From: Enterobacter cloacae complex sp. ECNIH7
GTDB lineage: Bacteria; Pseudomonadota; Gammaproteobacteria; Enterobacterales; Enterobacteriaceae
Direction: 5' to 3'
Length of the DNA stretch: 64,000 nt
Assembly: GCF_002208095.1 (NCBI RefSeq)
Contig: NZ_CP017990.1
Location: forward strand, 1,178,001 to 1,242,000
A program made the position numbers and the translations under genes. Below, piece after piece: positions 33,868 through 43,029 of this stretch. The notes beneath the pieces are model-generated. The model ran no database searches and had not been told where the DNA came from. It saw only the letters and a program-made list of their open reading frames with translations. Position 1 is the first letter of the stretch; the number at the start of each line of letters is the position of its first letter.

Positions 33868-34185
33868 ATGAGCAAAAAAAACGATAACGCGATTACGCTT
33901 GCAAAACCCGTTATTCGCGGCGATGAAAAAATTACTCAGGTAGCGATCACGGATGAAATCAAACAGGCTGGCTCCCTGCGTGGTCTGAAGCTGGTCAACG
34001 TGATGAATATGGATGTGGATTCGGTGGCGGTACTGCTGACCCGTGTAACGTCACCGCGCCTCAAGCAGACCGAAATCAACGAAATGGATACCCGCGATTT
34101 TGTCAGCCTGTCTGAAGCGCTCGTCCCTTTTTTGACACCTGCGGGGTCTGGAGCGTCGAGCGAGGCGGAGACGGAGAATCAGTAA
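33868..34185 (+). CDS. E: Tail assembly chaperone gpE
   Basis: 105 aa short form of the tape-measure chaperone (P2 E 91 aa). It starts MSKKNDNAITLAKPVIRGDEKITQV after an in-frame ATG-poor leader; the ATG at 33868 gives the homologous N-terminus. A slippery heptamer at 34128-34134 near its end allows a -1 shift into E', as in P2 and lambda G/GT. It lies between tube and tape measure, the universal position for this gene. Confidence 0.92.
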   Translation: MSKKNDNAITLAKPVIRGDEKITQVAITDEIKQAGSLRGLKLVNVMNMDVDSVAVLLTRVTSPRLKQTEINEMDTRDFVSLSEALVPFLTPAGSGASSEAETENQ

Positions 34186-34346
34186 CACTCCTGCGGTTCG
34201 ACCTGATCGACGATCTGGTTGCTGATATCGCGGTTGTTTTCAACTGGCCGCCCTCTGAAATCTTCACGATGGAACTGGGCGAAGTCATAGCCTGGCGTGA
34301 GCGGGCGGCTGTCCGAAGTGGAGCCAGTGACAGTGAAAAGCCTTAA
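34128..34346 (+). CDS. E': E' extension made by -1 frameshift
   Basis: Heptamer T TTT TTG (34128-34134), correctly phased in E. A -1 slip reads on from 34134 for 70 codons to TAA at 34344-34346, giving an E+E' protein of about 159 aa (P2 E+E' 142). The E' part contains FDLIDDLVADIAVVFNWPPSE and ends WRERAAVRSGASDSEKP, typical of this family. Its end overlaps the T start. Confidence 0.85.
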   Translation, partial: FFDTCGVWSVERGGDGESVTLLRFDLIDDLVADIAVVFNWPPSEIFTMELGEVIAWRERAAVRSGASDSEKP

Positions 34347-37323
34347 TATCCGCGTCGCGTTCAGCGCGATCGATAAACTTACCCGCCCGGTCAATGCCGC
34401 CCGCCAGAGTGCGGGCGGTTTGTCTGAATCCCTCAAAAAAACGCAGTCCAGCATTAAAGATCTGGACAGCCAGTCCCGCACATTCAACCGTCTGCGCGAC
34501 AGCGTACAAAAGACCTCCCGCAAAATTGACGACGCCAGCCGGACGCTCGAAGGTCTGAATCAGGCGCAGCGGGAAGGTACACAGCTTACAGACAAGCAAA
34601 AAGCACATATGGCAGCGCTGGCCGCAAAACTGGAGCGCCTTAACTCTGCCCGCACGCAGGAAATGGTTAAGCTGCGCGCAGCCTCACAGGCACTACGCAG
34701 CCACGGCGTTTCGCTGGTCGGCAGCGATCGCACCATCCAGAGCGCCATACGCCGCACCGAGCAGTACAACCAGACGCTTGAGCGGGAACGGCGAAAGCTT
34801 GCGGCTGTCACGCAGGCACGGGCGCGCTACGACCAGATGCAGCAAACAGCGGGCAAACTTCGCGGCGGTGGCACGATGGCCGTTGCCGGGGCCACTGCTG
34901 CCGGTTACGCAGCGGGACGCTTCTTATCCCCCGCTGTTGGGTTTGACCGGGAAATGTCCCGCGTGCAGGCGCTGACCCGCATAGATAAAAACTCAGCAGA
35001 CTTTTCGGCACTCCGCGATCAGGCCAAAAAGCTGGGTGCTGAAACGCAGTTCACCACGACTGACGCCGCCAGCGGTCAGGCATTCCTTGCTATGGCCGGT
35101 TTCACACCGCAGGCCATCCAGGCAGCACTGCCTGGCGTACTCAATATGGCGCTGGCCGGTGGTATGGATTTAGGTGAAAGCGCCGATATCAGCTCAAATA
35201 TCCTGTCTCAGTTCCGCCTGGATCCCAAAGAAATGGATCGCGTCAGTGACGTATTAACTGGCGCGTTCACCCGTACCAACACCGATCTGCAAAATATCGG
35301 TGAAGCAATGAAGTACGCCGGTACTGGTCTTTCCAACCTTGGCGTCAGCGTCGAACAGACAACGGCCATGATCGGCGTGATGGCGAACGTGGGTCTGCGC
35401 GGGAGTATCGCCGGTACTGGTTTACAGGCTACATTTTCCCGTCTTGCCGCGCCAACCGGCAGGGCGAAAGATGCCCTTAAAGAATTGGGCGTACAGGTCG
35501 CTGATGCAACGGGGAAAATGCGCCCTGCTGAAGTAGTTCTCACAGACCTCTATAAAAAGATCAGCAAATACGGCGACACCGATAAGCTCTCTTTCTTCAA
35601 AGACATTGCCGGTGAAGAAGCGTCAAAATCATTCCAGGCTCTGGTTATGTCGGCAGGTAGTGGCGAACTTCAGAAGCTGCTGGGTGAACTGAAAAATGCC
35701 AAAGGCGAGGCACAGAAAGCCGCCAAAATAATGGCGGATAACCTTGACGGCGATCTTAAAAATCTGGACAGCGCCTGGGAAGGCTTCCGCATCCAGATTA
35801 ACGATCTCGTCAACAATCAGCTTCGCGGCCTGACACAAGGGCTTAGCAACGTTGTGGGGAATATGACACAGTGGGCGAAGGAAAATCCGAAGCTCGCCCA
35901 ATCCCTGCTGGTTGTCGGTGGCAGCGTTCTGGCACTGACCGCCGCCATTGGCGGCACATCGCTGGTTATCGGTCTGCTGATGGGGCCACTGGCTAAACTC
36001 CAGTTAGGTTTTACCCTGCTGACAGGGGGCGCAACCGGAACAATATCCGCCATCCGAACGCTAGGAACAGCTTCAGGCCCGGCGATGGCTAGCGTGCGTG
36101 GGTGGGGGCCAGTTCTCACATCAATGCTCACTAAGCTGCGAGGCATATCACTCATCACGCCCGGTATTCGCGCTGGTCTTCTGGGTGCATTTCTTGCACC
36201 AGGGGCAGCATTAGGATCTCTGTTCAAAAACATTGGAATGCTCGCTCTTCGCCTGACTGGTTTTACGACAATATGGAGCATTATCACAACCTCAATCTCT
36301 GTGCTGGGTACGGCAATATCCCTGTTGTTAAGTCCTATCGGCTTGGTTGTCGCTGCGTTTATCGCTGCCGGATTGCTAATCTGGAGGTTCTGGGAACCGA
36401 TAAAAGCCTTTTTCACCGGTTTTTTCAGCGGAGTTATGCAGCAACTGGCTCCTTTCCGTGATGCCTTTTTCCCCCTGACGCTGGCCTTCTCAGCAATAGC
36501 CAAAGTCGTTGGTGAAGTCTGGGACTGGTTTGTAAAACTCTTATCGCCTGTGGAAAGCAGCCGCGAATCCCTTGATAAATGTGCTTCAGCTGGGGAAACG
36601 TTCGGTAAAGTCCTGGGTGGCGCTCTTCAGTTATTGCTGCTACCGCTGACAACCCTGATGGAAGGCATTGGCTGGGTTCTGGAAAAACTCGACCTTATCC
36701 CTTCTGGTCTGGAAGCCGCACGCCTGAAAGCTGAAAGCCTTAAAAAAGACCCTGTTATGTGGGAGTGGGATCCGCAACAGAAAAAAATGGTGCAAAAAGG
36801 ATGGAACTGGTCTCCCATCTCCGCAGGTAAAAACGATAAAGGGAATAATCCGTTTGTTGGGCCACCAATGCCCCCCGGATATACACCGCCGCTGACCGGC
36901 GATAACGGCACTATGCGCCGGTTGCAGAATATCGACAGCAACACTAAAGCGACAGCCGATAACATGAAGAAGATCGGCCCCGGCGATATCGTGTTTAAAA
37001 ACCTGCCGCGTGCGCTGGCCGTTCGTGGTGAATGGAAGGAGTCGCAGCTTGCCAGTACCACTACGGCAGGCCGATTAAGTGAACGTCCCGCAGTGGTCGC
37101 GGCATCACTTCCCGTTAAACAGGCTGAACTCCCGCCAGTCAGCCGCAGCGCCAGCAATATACCGGTTGCCGCTGGCGGCTTTACGGGGGAAATCCACGTA
37201 CACCTGCACGGCGTTGACCGGCAGGACGCGCGCGAAATTGGCCGGATTGTCGCCGATCAAGTAAGTGCCGAACTGGCCCGCCGTGAACGGCTCAATCGCG
37301 GCAGTTTCAAAGACAGAGATTAA
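34333..37323 (+). CDS. T: Tape measure protein gpT
   Basis: About 996 aa (P2 T 815). Sets tail length. The N-terminal 190 residues are coiled coil (ARQSAGGLSESLKKTQSSIKDLDSQSRTF). Then comes the TP901-type core (FTTTDAASGQAFLAMAGFTPQAIQAALPGVLNMA), with hydrophobic membrane-like helices about 535-700. The start is uncertain: GTG at 34333 has GGAG nine bases upstream, with GTGs at 34327 and 34297 as alternatives. All overlap the E' end, implying coupling. Confidence 0.92.
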   Translation: MKSLNIRVAFSAIDKLTRPVNAARQSAGGLSESLKKTQSSIKDLDSQSRTFNRLRDSVQKTSRKIDDASRTLEGLNQAQREGTQLTDKQKAHMAALAAKLERLNSARTQEMVKLRAASQALRSHGVSLVGSDRTIQSAIRRTEQYNQTLERERRKLAAVTQARARYDQMQQTAGKLRGGGTMAVAGATAAGYAAGRFLSPAVGFDREMSRVQALTRIDKNSADFSALRDQAKKLGAETQFTTTDAASGQAFLAMAGFTPQAIQAALPGVLNMALAGGMDLGESADISSNILSQFRLDPKEMDRVSDVLTGAFTRTNTDLQNIGEAMKYAGTGLSNLGVSVEQTTAMIGVMANVGLRGSIAGTGLQATFSRLAAPTGRAKDALKELGVQVADATGKMRPAEVVLTDLYKKISKYGDTDKLSFFKDIAGEEASKSFQALVMSAGSGELQKLLGELKNAKGEAQKAAKIMADNLDGDLKNLDSAWEGFRIQINDLVNNQLRGLTQGLSNVVGNMTQWAKENPKLAQSLLVVGGSVLALTAAIGGTSLVIGLLMGPLAKLQLGFTLLTGGATGTISAIRTLGTASGPAMASVRGWGPVLTSMLTKLRGISLITPGIRAGLLGAFLAPGAALGSLFKNIGMLALRLTGFTTIWSIITTSISVLGTAISLLLSPIGLVVAAFIAAGLLIWRFWEPIKAFFTGFFSGVMQQLAPFRDAFFPLTLAFSAIAKVVGEVWDWFVKLLSPVESSRESLDKCASAGETFGKVLGGALQLLLLPLTTLMEGIGWVLEKLDLIPSGLEAARLKAESLKKDPVMWEWDPQQKKMVQKGWNWSPISAGKNDKGNNPFVGPPMPPGYTPPLTGDNGTMRRLQNIDSNTKATADNMKKIGPGDIVFKNLPRALAVRGEWKESQLASTTTAGRLSERPAVVAASLPVKQAELPPVSRSASNIPVAAGGFTGEIHVHLHGVDRQDAREIGRIVADQVSAELARRERLNRGSFKDRD

Positions 37324-37337
37324 GGGGAGGCAAAATT

Positions 37338-37826
37338 ATGATGATGATATACGGGATGTTCGTTTTTGAACTGAAGACACTGCCTTACCAGCAGCTGCGC
37401 CACTCGCTGAACTGGCGTCATGTGAAGAATGATCGCATTAACCGATCGGCAAAATGGCAGTACATCGGCGCGGGGGAAACGCAGATTAACCTGGATGGCG
37501 TGCTTTACCCTGAAATTACGGGCGGCGACGTGTCTCTTACCGTTCTGGCAACACAGGCATACACCGGGCGTCCGTGGCCTTTAATCAGCGGCGCAGGGCA
37601 GATTTACGGGATGTATGTGCTGACCGGGCTACAGGCCACGCATACAGAATTTGACCGCTACGGGAAGGCGAAAAAAATAGAGTTCTCGATCAGCTTTCAG
37701 CGCTGTGATGAAGATTTACGCGAGCGCCTGCAAGCGTCGTCTGTTGGCGATTTACTTTCTGGCTTGAAGGATAAAGCCACGTCCGCCTACAACTCTGCCA
37801 GCAGTACGCTGTCAGGCCTGTTCTGA
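37338..37826 (+). CDS. U: Tail terminator/tail protein gpU
   Basis: 162 aa (P2 U 159), involved in tail completion. It starts MMMIYGMFVFELKTLPYQQLRHS and has the conserved GAGETQINLDGVLYPEITGG and GQIYGMYVLTGLQ segments. Last gene of the inverted plus-strand module, converging on G. A short hairpin AGCGGGC/GCCCGCT (37847-37864) follows. Confidence 0.93.
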   Translation: MMMIYGMFVFELKTLPYQQLRHSLNWRHVKNDRINRSAKWQYIGAGETQINLDGVLYPEITGGDVSLTVLATQAYTGRPWPLISGAGQIYGMYVLTGLQATHTEFDRYGKAKKIEFSISFQRCDEDLRERLQASSVGDLLSGLKDKATSAYNSASSTLSGLF

Positions 37827-37899
37827 CGGCATCCACATAAAACTAAAGCGGGCATTTGCCCGCTTCACCTTCCGGAATACACCGCCATAACTGACAGTG

Positions 37900-37946
37900 C
37901 TGCAGCACCGTTAAAAATGACTGCACTCGATACACATGGCCAGCAC
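37900..37946 (+). repeat. Dispersed prophage repeat, copy A
   Basis: Starts CTGCAGCACCGTTAAAAATG and is about 85% identical to 53437-53481. It lies in the gap between the convergent ends of U and G, at one endpoint of the inverted tail module. Confidence 0.75.
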
Positions 37947-37980
37947 GGTTAGAGTCGGCAGTGCGTGCCGGAATGAAAAC

Positions 37981-38577
37981 TTATTCCGGCTTATCCGGCC
38001 AGGTTATATCCGGCGCTTTCGATGTATCAACAGCCTGCACTGCCTTGATGTATTTCATCCAGGCTATCAGACTGGCTTTGTCTTCATCGCTGATGATGCC
38101 TAACTGTAATTCCGTCTGCCACAGGCTGATCGTCGTTTGTGCCTCTGCAAGTAACGCAGCTTTCTGTTGCTCCGCTGCCTCCACGTCTGCCTTGTGCTGC
38201 GCTTCGTTATCCGTCACCCACTCGCTACCGTTCCACGTATCATAAGGCGTTGCAGGTGCCAGCGTGGTGGTGCCATCGGGATAATCGCCAGGCAAAGAAA
38301 TGATCACCGATTCTCCTGTTTCAGTGCTGTATACCGTTTCGCCACGATGATCAGAAACATATTCCCATGCGGTCAAATCGGCTGTCCGGCAAACTGCGAA
38401 ACCACTCCTGATATCACCTGGTGCGTCAGAGCATGAGTGGGCGGGAATACCAACACCAACTGGCAGATATTCAACAGATGAAGAAAGATATTCGCGCGTG
38501 TGACCATCGTAGTTAAACACAGTGACATTACCGGCTTTTATGGCAATCCCATTTTTGTTCAGTGTTGCTTTTGTCAT
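37981..38577 (-). CDS. G: Tail fibre assembly chaperone gpG (Tfa)
   Basis: 198 aa caudoviral Tfa protein that helps fold or trimerise the receptor-binding tip of gpH. C-terminal Tfa domain with YDTWNGSEWVTDNEAQHKADVEAAEQQKAALLAEAQTTI and the ending WMKYIKAVQAVDTSKAPDITWPDKPE. It starts in the last base of H (stop/start overlap). Tfa and fibre usually co-evolve and exchange together. Confidence 0.93.
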   Translation of the reverse strand: MTKATLNKNGIAIKAGNVTVFNYDGHTREYLSSSVEYLPVGVGIPAHSCSDAPGDIRSGFAVCRTADLTAWEYVSDHRGETVYSTETGESVIISLPGDYPDGTTTLAPATPYDTWNGSEWVTDNEAQHKADVEAAEQQKAALLAEAQTTISLWQTELQLGIISDEDKASLIAWMKYIKAVQAVDTSKAPDITWPDKPE

Positions 38578-39968
38578 TACGCCGCCCTCACGATGAAATT
38601 AAATGCCAGACTACGTGGTCTTGTCTCTGAACCGCCCGGGTTCTGAAACGCAGGTGCCACAGTCCCATCAGGTTGGTTAATTCCGTTGGTATAAATCCCC
38701 CTGATGCCCGTCTCCACGCCAAACACAGTATTATTTCCAGTTGCGCCGCCCGACCCCATGAATGGATGACCATGCGTTTTGAATTCATCAGCCGCCCATC
38801 CGAGCAGCGCCTGAGATGGATTAATACCTCGCCCGTCGTCATAACCCCGCATGAATTCGCCGCGCATATCCGGCAACACGCCAGACGGGTATGTAACACC
38901 TAACTTGCTGTATTTATTCTTATCAAATGGCGCGCCATTCACTTTCAGAAAAACCATGTTTTTCATGTCGTCAAACACGTCACTCGGCATCTGCGCCAGA
39001 GGCCATGCGAAAGGAGAGCCAATAACCGGCGCACCACTTCCCATCCCAAGATAAGCGGCAACACTGCTGGCATCTCCTTTCCCCAGCATCACGCGCATAA
39101 ACTCACTGATAGCGGTCACTGCCGCCTGTTTATCTCCAGTGAAATAAGGCAGGGTGTTCTGCTGCATCACCAGTCCGGCAAAGGCTGTTAGCACTTCGTT
39201 CAGCGGCTGCTTACCGTTCAGCAGGATATCAAGACCAAGATTTTTTCTTGCGTCTTCTGCTGTAATTGCCCCAGTCCCACCTTCATTCACTTTCAGCGCT
39301 ATCACCTGGCCATTATTGACCACCCTTGCGCCCCATGATCCGTCTTCACGGATGACCAGGCATTTCGTCATATCCGGGGTATAAACCACGGTCTGATTTG
39401 GGCTTGTTGGGTTAACGATATTGAAAAGCCCAACATTCTGTAAAAACTTCGTCTTATCAGGAATATCAGCACCATTCTCGGATTTTTTAAGCATCCCTGT
39501 AGCTATCTGATCGACATACTGACGGGTTGCCAGCACCACGGACGGATCGATTTTTAGCGTAACCGCTTCAGTGCTGCTGACTATCAGGATCACACGGATA
39601 ACCTGCACGCGCCCGCTGCCTTCCTGTAACTGCGGCTTGTAGGTCTCTGCACAGTTAGCAATCGCAATCATATCGCCGTCTTTATCAAACAGGCCGATTT
39701 CTCGGATCCACCATCCGCCCACGTCTTCCGGTATGACCTGTTCCGCAATGATCTGATTGGTATTTACCGGGTCGATAGTCAGCATGTTAAGTTGCGCGCG
39801 GCGCAGCTCATGCGTCAGCGCGGTTTGTGCCGGGTTAGGTGTCGGTAGCGCACCATTGCCATCACCTACGGCCATCTGGGTGATCTCAACCTTCACACCC
39901 AATGCCGTGGCGTTTGCCAGTTTTGCTGCCCCGATATTGGTTAACAGGGCAAAATATTTAGTCGCCAC
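38577..39968 (-). CDS. H: Tail fibre protein gpH
   Basis: 463 aa, shorter than P2 H (669). The N-terminus attaches to the baseplate (phage tail fibre family; ATKYFALLTNIGAAKLANATALGVKVEITQMAVGDGNG...PEDVGGWWIREIGLFD). The C-terminus has a collar-type domain (LPDMRGEFMRGYDDGRGI) and ends RPRSLAFNFIVRAA. The start is taken as GTG at 39968, eight bases after GGAG and overlapping the end of I by 11 bases; an ATG at 39989 lacks homology. Host range lies here. Confidence 0.92.
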   Translation of the reverse strand: MATKYFALLTNIGAAKLANATALGVKVEITQMAVGDGNGALPTPNPAQTALTHELRRAQLNMLTIDPVNTNQIIAEQVIPEDVGGWWIREIGLFDKDGDMIAIANCAETYKPQLQEGSGRVQVIRVILIVSSTEAVTLKIDPSVVLATRQYVDQIATGMLKKSENGADIPDKTKFLQNVGLFNIVNPTSPNQTVVYTPDMTKCLVIREDGSWGARVVNNGQVIALKVNEGGTGAITAEDARKNLGLDILLNGKQPLNEVLTAFAGLVMQQNTLPYFTGDKQAAVTAISEFMRVMLGKGDASSVAAYLGMGSGAPVIGSPFAWPLAQMPSDVFDDMKNMVFLKVNGAPFDKNKYSKLGVTYPSGVLPDMRGEFMRGYDDGRGINPSQALLGWAADEFKTHGHPFMGSGGATGNNTVFGVETGIRGIYTNGINQPDGTVAPAFQNPGGSETRPRSLAFNFIVRAA

Positions 39969-40572
39969 TTGCGATCTCCACGGTATCAATTAAATGGACC
40001 ACCGCGCCGGTGTAGTCACCACCGCCCACGGATATGGTTTCAGGAAAATAAGGGTAAACGGTCAGCGTATCGCCGATATAACATCCCGCCCCGACTTCGA
40101 TATCCCCCTGCGACTGAAGCGAAAGGGACAGGCCAGTCAGGTGACGACTTCTCGGCTTTGCATCGTCAATAAGGCGCTCAAGCTCAAGATAGGTTTCCTC
40201 CGTAATCCCCTGCTCCTGAATACCGATTTCAAGCTTGAAGGTTCCCGGCTCTTCGCCGCTCTGCCACCACTCGATCACCCGCAGCAGAAAGCCGAACGGT
40301 TCAACGACGCGGCGCAAAGCGGAAATAGTGCCCTTCTGACGGTGAACCAGCCAGGAGGCTTTAATTACCTGCCGTTTGGTCTGTTCTGACCAGTTCTTAT
40401 CCCAGCGATCAACTGATAACGCCCAGGCGAGATAAGGCAGAAGATCAGCGGGGCATTCGTCCGGGTTCCACAGCTTGCGCAGGTCAACAGGAATATCGGT
40501 AAGCCGCCCCGTCACCTTCTCTGTATTGCGCATAAAGCCGCTTGCAGAAGGCGGCAGCATGTTGTTATTCAT
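39958..40572 (-). CDS. I: Baseplate protein gpI
   Basis: 204 aa (P2 I 176). Tail_P2_I family wedge component, with CPADLLPYLAWALSVDRWDKNWSEQTKRQVIKASWLVHRQKGT as the diagnostic block. ATG at 40572 (MNNNMLPPSASGF) overlaps the J stop and gives the family N-terminus. Confidence 0.94.
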   Translation of the reverse strand: MNNNMLPPSASGFMRNTEKVTGRLTDIPVDLRKLWNPDECPADLLPYLAWALSVDRWDKNWSEQTKRQVIKASWLVHRQKGTISALRRVVEPFGFLLRVIEWWQSGEEPGTFKLEIGIQEQGITEETYLELERLIDDAKPRSRHLTGLSLSLQSQGDIEVGAGCYIGDTLTVYPYFPETISVGGGDYTGAVVHLIDTVEIASGD

Positions 40573-41461
40573 CGGTGCCCCCGGTCTCGATCGTGAAGGA
40601 TTCACACCGCGCGGCCTGCGTATCAGCGATCACAATATCGCTGGCAGGCTCTAGCAGCTCCACCCTCTGCACGCCCTGAACATGCAGCGCCGCCATAATG
40701 GCAGAGCGGGCAACGTCACGACCAATCTTGCCCTGTTGATTAAGCCAGGACTTAAGCGCATCCTGCGCGGCGGTATGGATCGGTTCGGACTCCGGGCCGG
40801 GGTAGAAATACAGCAGCGCATTGATCTGATAGTTCACGATTTCTGCCGCCTGAACGGTCAGACGATCGGCAACGGGGCGTTTGTCGTCAGCTGACAGCGC
40901 CTTATCCACCGTCGCCAGCAGTTCCGCGCTGGCGGTGCCGTCGCCTTCGGTGGACAGCACAGAGACCACCACCACGGCGGGTGACGGACTAATCGCTTTG
41001 GCATCCGCCACTTTTCCGCTGGCACTTTTAGCAAAATATTCATATGCGCCGGTTGGTCCCGCCACGCTCAGCCCTTCAAACGCAGCCTGCGCCCGCAAAC
41101 GCAGTGCGGTATCACTTTCCGTTACCGCGTCAGTGGTTGCCGTCTCCGGGGTGATAATCAGACGTTCGGTGTTCAGGTTGCCCGCGAGATTATCAAGATC
41201 AGACGATACGGCATGGCTCAACATGCACGCCGCCGCACCGTCATTAATCCGCTGCCTGAGCATCATTTCACGGTAGGCAACCACCTGGGCGATCACGTTC
41301 AGCGGTTCGGATTCCAGCTCCAGCGCGGCGGCAACAGAAGCCTGCTGTTCCTGCGGGAATGCCGCCAGCATGACGGCTTTGACCTCGCTGAGAATAACTT
41401 CAAAGTCCAGCACTTCGATAATTTGCGGCTGCGGTAGCTGCGATAAATCAACTGTTGCCAT
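40565..41461 (-). CDS. J: Baseplate assembly protein gpJ
   Basis: 298 aa (P2 J 302), baseplate wedge. It starts MATVDLSQLPQPQIIEVLDFE, overlapping the W stop. It has the central conserved RAQAAFEGLSVAGPTGAYEYFAKSASGKVADAKAISP and a C-terminal domain with VQGVQRVELLEP. An in-frame GTG three codons earlier was not preferred. Confidence 0.95.
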   Translation of the reverse strand: MATVDLSQLPQPQIIEVLDFEVILSEVKAVMLAAFPQEQQASVAAALELESEPLNVIAQVVAYREMMLRQRINDGAAACMLSHAVSSDLDNLAGNLNTERLIITPETATTDAVTESDTALRLRAQAAFEGLSVAGPTGAYEYFAKSASGKVADAKAISPSPAVVVVSVLSTEGDGTASAELLATVDKALSADDKRPVADRLTVQAAEIVNYQINALLYFYPGPESEPIHTAAQDALKSWLNQQGKIGRDVARSAIMAALHVQGVQRVELLEPASDIVIADTQAARCESFTIETGGTDE

Positions 41462-41816
41462 TGCTGCCACTCCTCAGCGTCAACGAACTGCCTGCCGCCT
41501 GCATGGTTTCGGTGATAATCCCGACCAGTTCAGCGGTGACAGCGCCATCTTTTGAATAACTGATATTGATGCTGTTCAGGGCAATACGCGGCTCCCACAT
41601 CGTCAGGGCGATCACCGCCGCACTCATACATTGCAGGCGCGTCACTTCGTTCTGTGGTTCATCCAACAGGTCGGGGATCATGCTGCCATAATCCCGCCGC
41701 ATCACCCGGCTTGCCAGCGGCGTGGTCAGTATGTCGCGCACTGAATTCCACAGCTGATCGGTGTCTGTTAGCTGGCCCGTTCCGTCCGGGTTCATGCCGG
41801 TATAGCGGACTGTCAT
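41448..41816 (-). CDS. W: Baseplate wedge gpW (gp25-like)
   Basis: 122 aa gp25/lysozyme-like baseplate family (P2 W 115). It starts MTVRYTGMNPDGTGQLTDTDQLWNSV, with the RVMRRDYGSMIPDLLDEP motif common to the gp25 family, including type VI secretion TssE. It overlaps V by ATGA. Confidence 0.94.
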   Translation of the reverse strand: MTVRYTGMNPDGTGQLTDTDQLWNSVRDILTTPLASRVMRRDYGSMIPDLLDEPQNEVTRLQCMSAAVIALTMWEPRIALNSINISYSKDGAVTAELVGIITETMQAAGSSLTLRSGSNGNS

Positions 41817-42394
41817 TTCGGCCCCCCTGTGTTGCTGCTTCCACCCTGCACACCACCATGCACGTGCGAATGAACCGTTACCCCGTTAGATGAAAGCGAG
41901 CCGCCAGAATGGGTAACATTGCCCTTCATCGCGCCGCCTTCCGTCAGTTCGAACGTCCGCGCTTTCAGATGGTCGGTGCATTCCACCACTGGAGTTTCAA
42001 GCGTGACGCTGGCAGAGGCTTTGATATGTGCTGTTTTCATGCCCTGCGCTTCCAGCGCGCTGGCCTCTGCGTCATAGCGAAAAGAGGCACCGTCCGGCGC
42101 TGTCAGCACAATCTCTTTCAGACTGCTGCCCTGCGCAGGGTGATCGCTGCTGTACAGACTGCCAATAATGACCGCTGTTTCAGGGTTGCCACCGATACAG
42201 CCCAGCCAGACCTGTTCACCGACTGAAGGCGGCACCCAGATACTGAATGCCCCGGCGCGCGTGGTGTTCCAGCGCAGCCAGTCAGTCTGAAGTTCGCCGC
42301 TTTGCACACGCACGCGCCAGCTCTCTTCATCAACGGCAATAACGACGCCGACGCGCAGGATATTTTCCAGCAGGCGGATCAGTTCAGCGCTCAT
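41813..42394 (-). CDS. V: Baseplate spike gpV
   Basis: 193 aa (P2 V 211), the trimeric membrane-piercing spike. An N-terminal OB fold (GVVIAVDEESWRVRVQSGELQTDWLRW), then a beta-helical shaft, and a tip with the HSHVHGG histidine motif that binds iron in related spikes. It starts inside the S stop (ATGA overlap), leaving no room for a separate V promoter, unlike P2. Confidence 0.94.
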   Translation of the reverse strand: MSAELIRLLENILRVGVVIAVDEESWRVRVQSGELQTDWLRWNTTRAGAFSIWVPPSVGEQVWLGCIGGNPETAVIIGSLYSSDHPAQGSSLKEIVLTAPDGASFRYDAEASALEAQGMKTAHIKASASVTLETPVVECTDHLKARTFELTEGGAMKGNVTHSGGSLSSNGVTVHSHVHGGVQGGSSNTGGPK

Positions 42395-43029
42395 CGTGCG
42401 GCACTCCCCAGGCTGTTAACCACCTGTTCCGTAATCATCTGCTCATCGCCAGCGGTAAAGCCCAGAAGCTCACGTACCGGATATTTAGCAAAAGCACCCG
42501 GCCCGACCTGATCGCGCTGACCGTACTGGTGTACACGCGCAATGCGTGCGGCCACGCCGTCATAACCCACGGAAGTACCGCCAGCATCAGCGCGCATTTT
42601 GAGAAAGCGATAACTGCGCAACCGCTGAAACATCGGCACCTTCTTCGCAGTGCTGCGGCGCAGTGAGCGCGTATTGATCTCGATGTAACGCTCAATATCG
42701 CTGCGGTAAAACGTGCGAATATCGTTGCGCTCTTCGTCAAAGCCGGTAATGGTGCGTCCGTATTTCCCCCGGCCACCGTGCCAGTTTTTCAGGCGACGGA
42801 TCTCACCCTGCCAGACAAACACAATACCCTGCTGAGAACGCAGCACCCTGCGGCGGCGGGCGGGATACGGCGAACCTTCCGGGTTTTGCTGCGCTTTTAT
42901 TCGCCGTTGCTGGCTCTTACGCAGCGCCTGGCCAACAGCGCGGGCGGTGCGAACACGTCCGCCCGGCGAGGTGCCCGCGAGTATGTCGCTGAATACCTGA
43001 TCCAGTTCACGGAAGAGATCGTTACTCAT
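42391..43029 (-). CDS. S: Tail completion protein gpS
   Basis: 212 aa virion morphogenesis family protein (P2 S 150), needed for tail-head joining. It has the conserved KSQQRRIKAQQNPEGSPYPARRRR block and the VGYDGVAARIARVHQYGQRD segment. It is longer than P2 S, with an extra central stretch (about 75-140). It overlaps R by eight bases. Confidence 0.92.
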   Translation of the reverse strand: MSNDLFRELDQVFSDILAGTSPGGRVRTARAVGQALRKSQQRRIKAQQNPEGSPYPARRRRVLRSQQGIVFVWQGEIRRLKNWHGGRGKYGRTITGFDEERNDIRTFYRSDIERYIEINTRSLRRSTAKKVPMFQRLRSYRFLKMRADAGGTSVGYDGVAARIARVHQYGQRDQVGPGAFAKYPVRELLGFTAGDEQMITEQVVNSLGSAAR

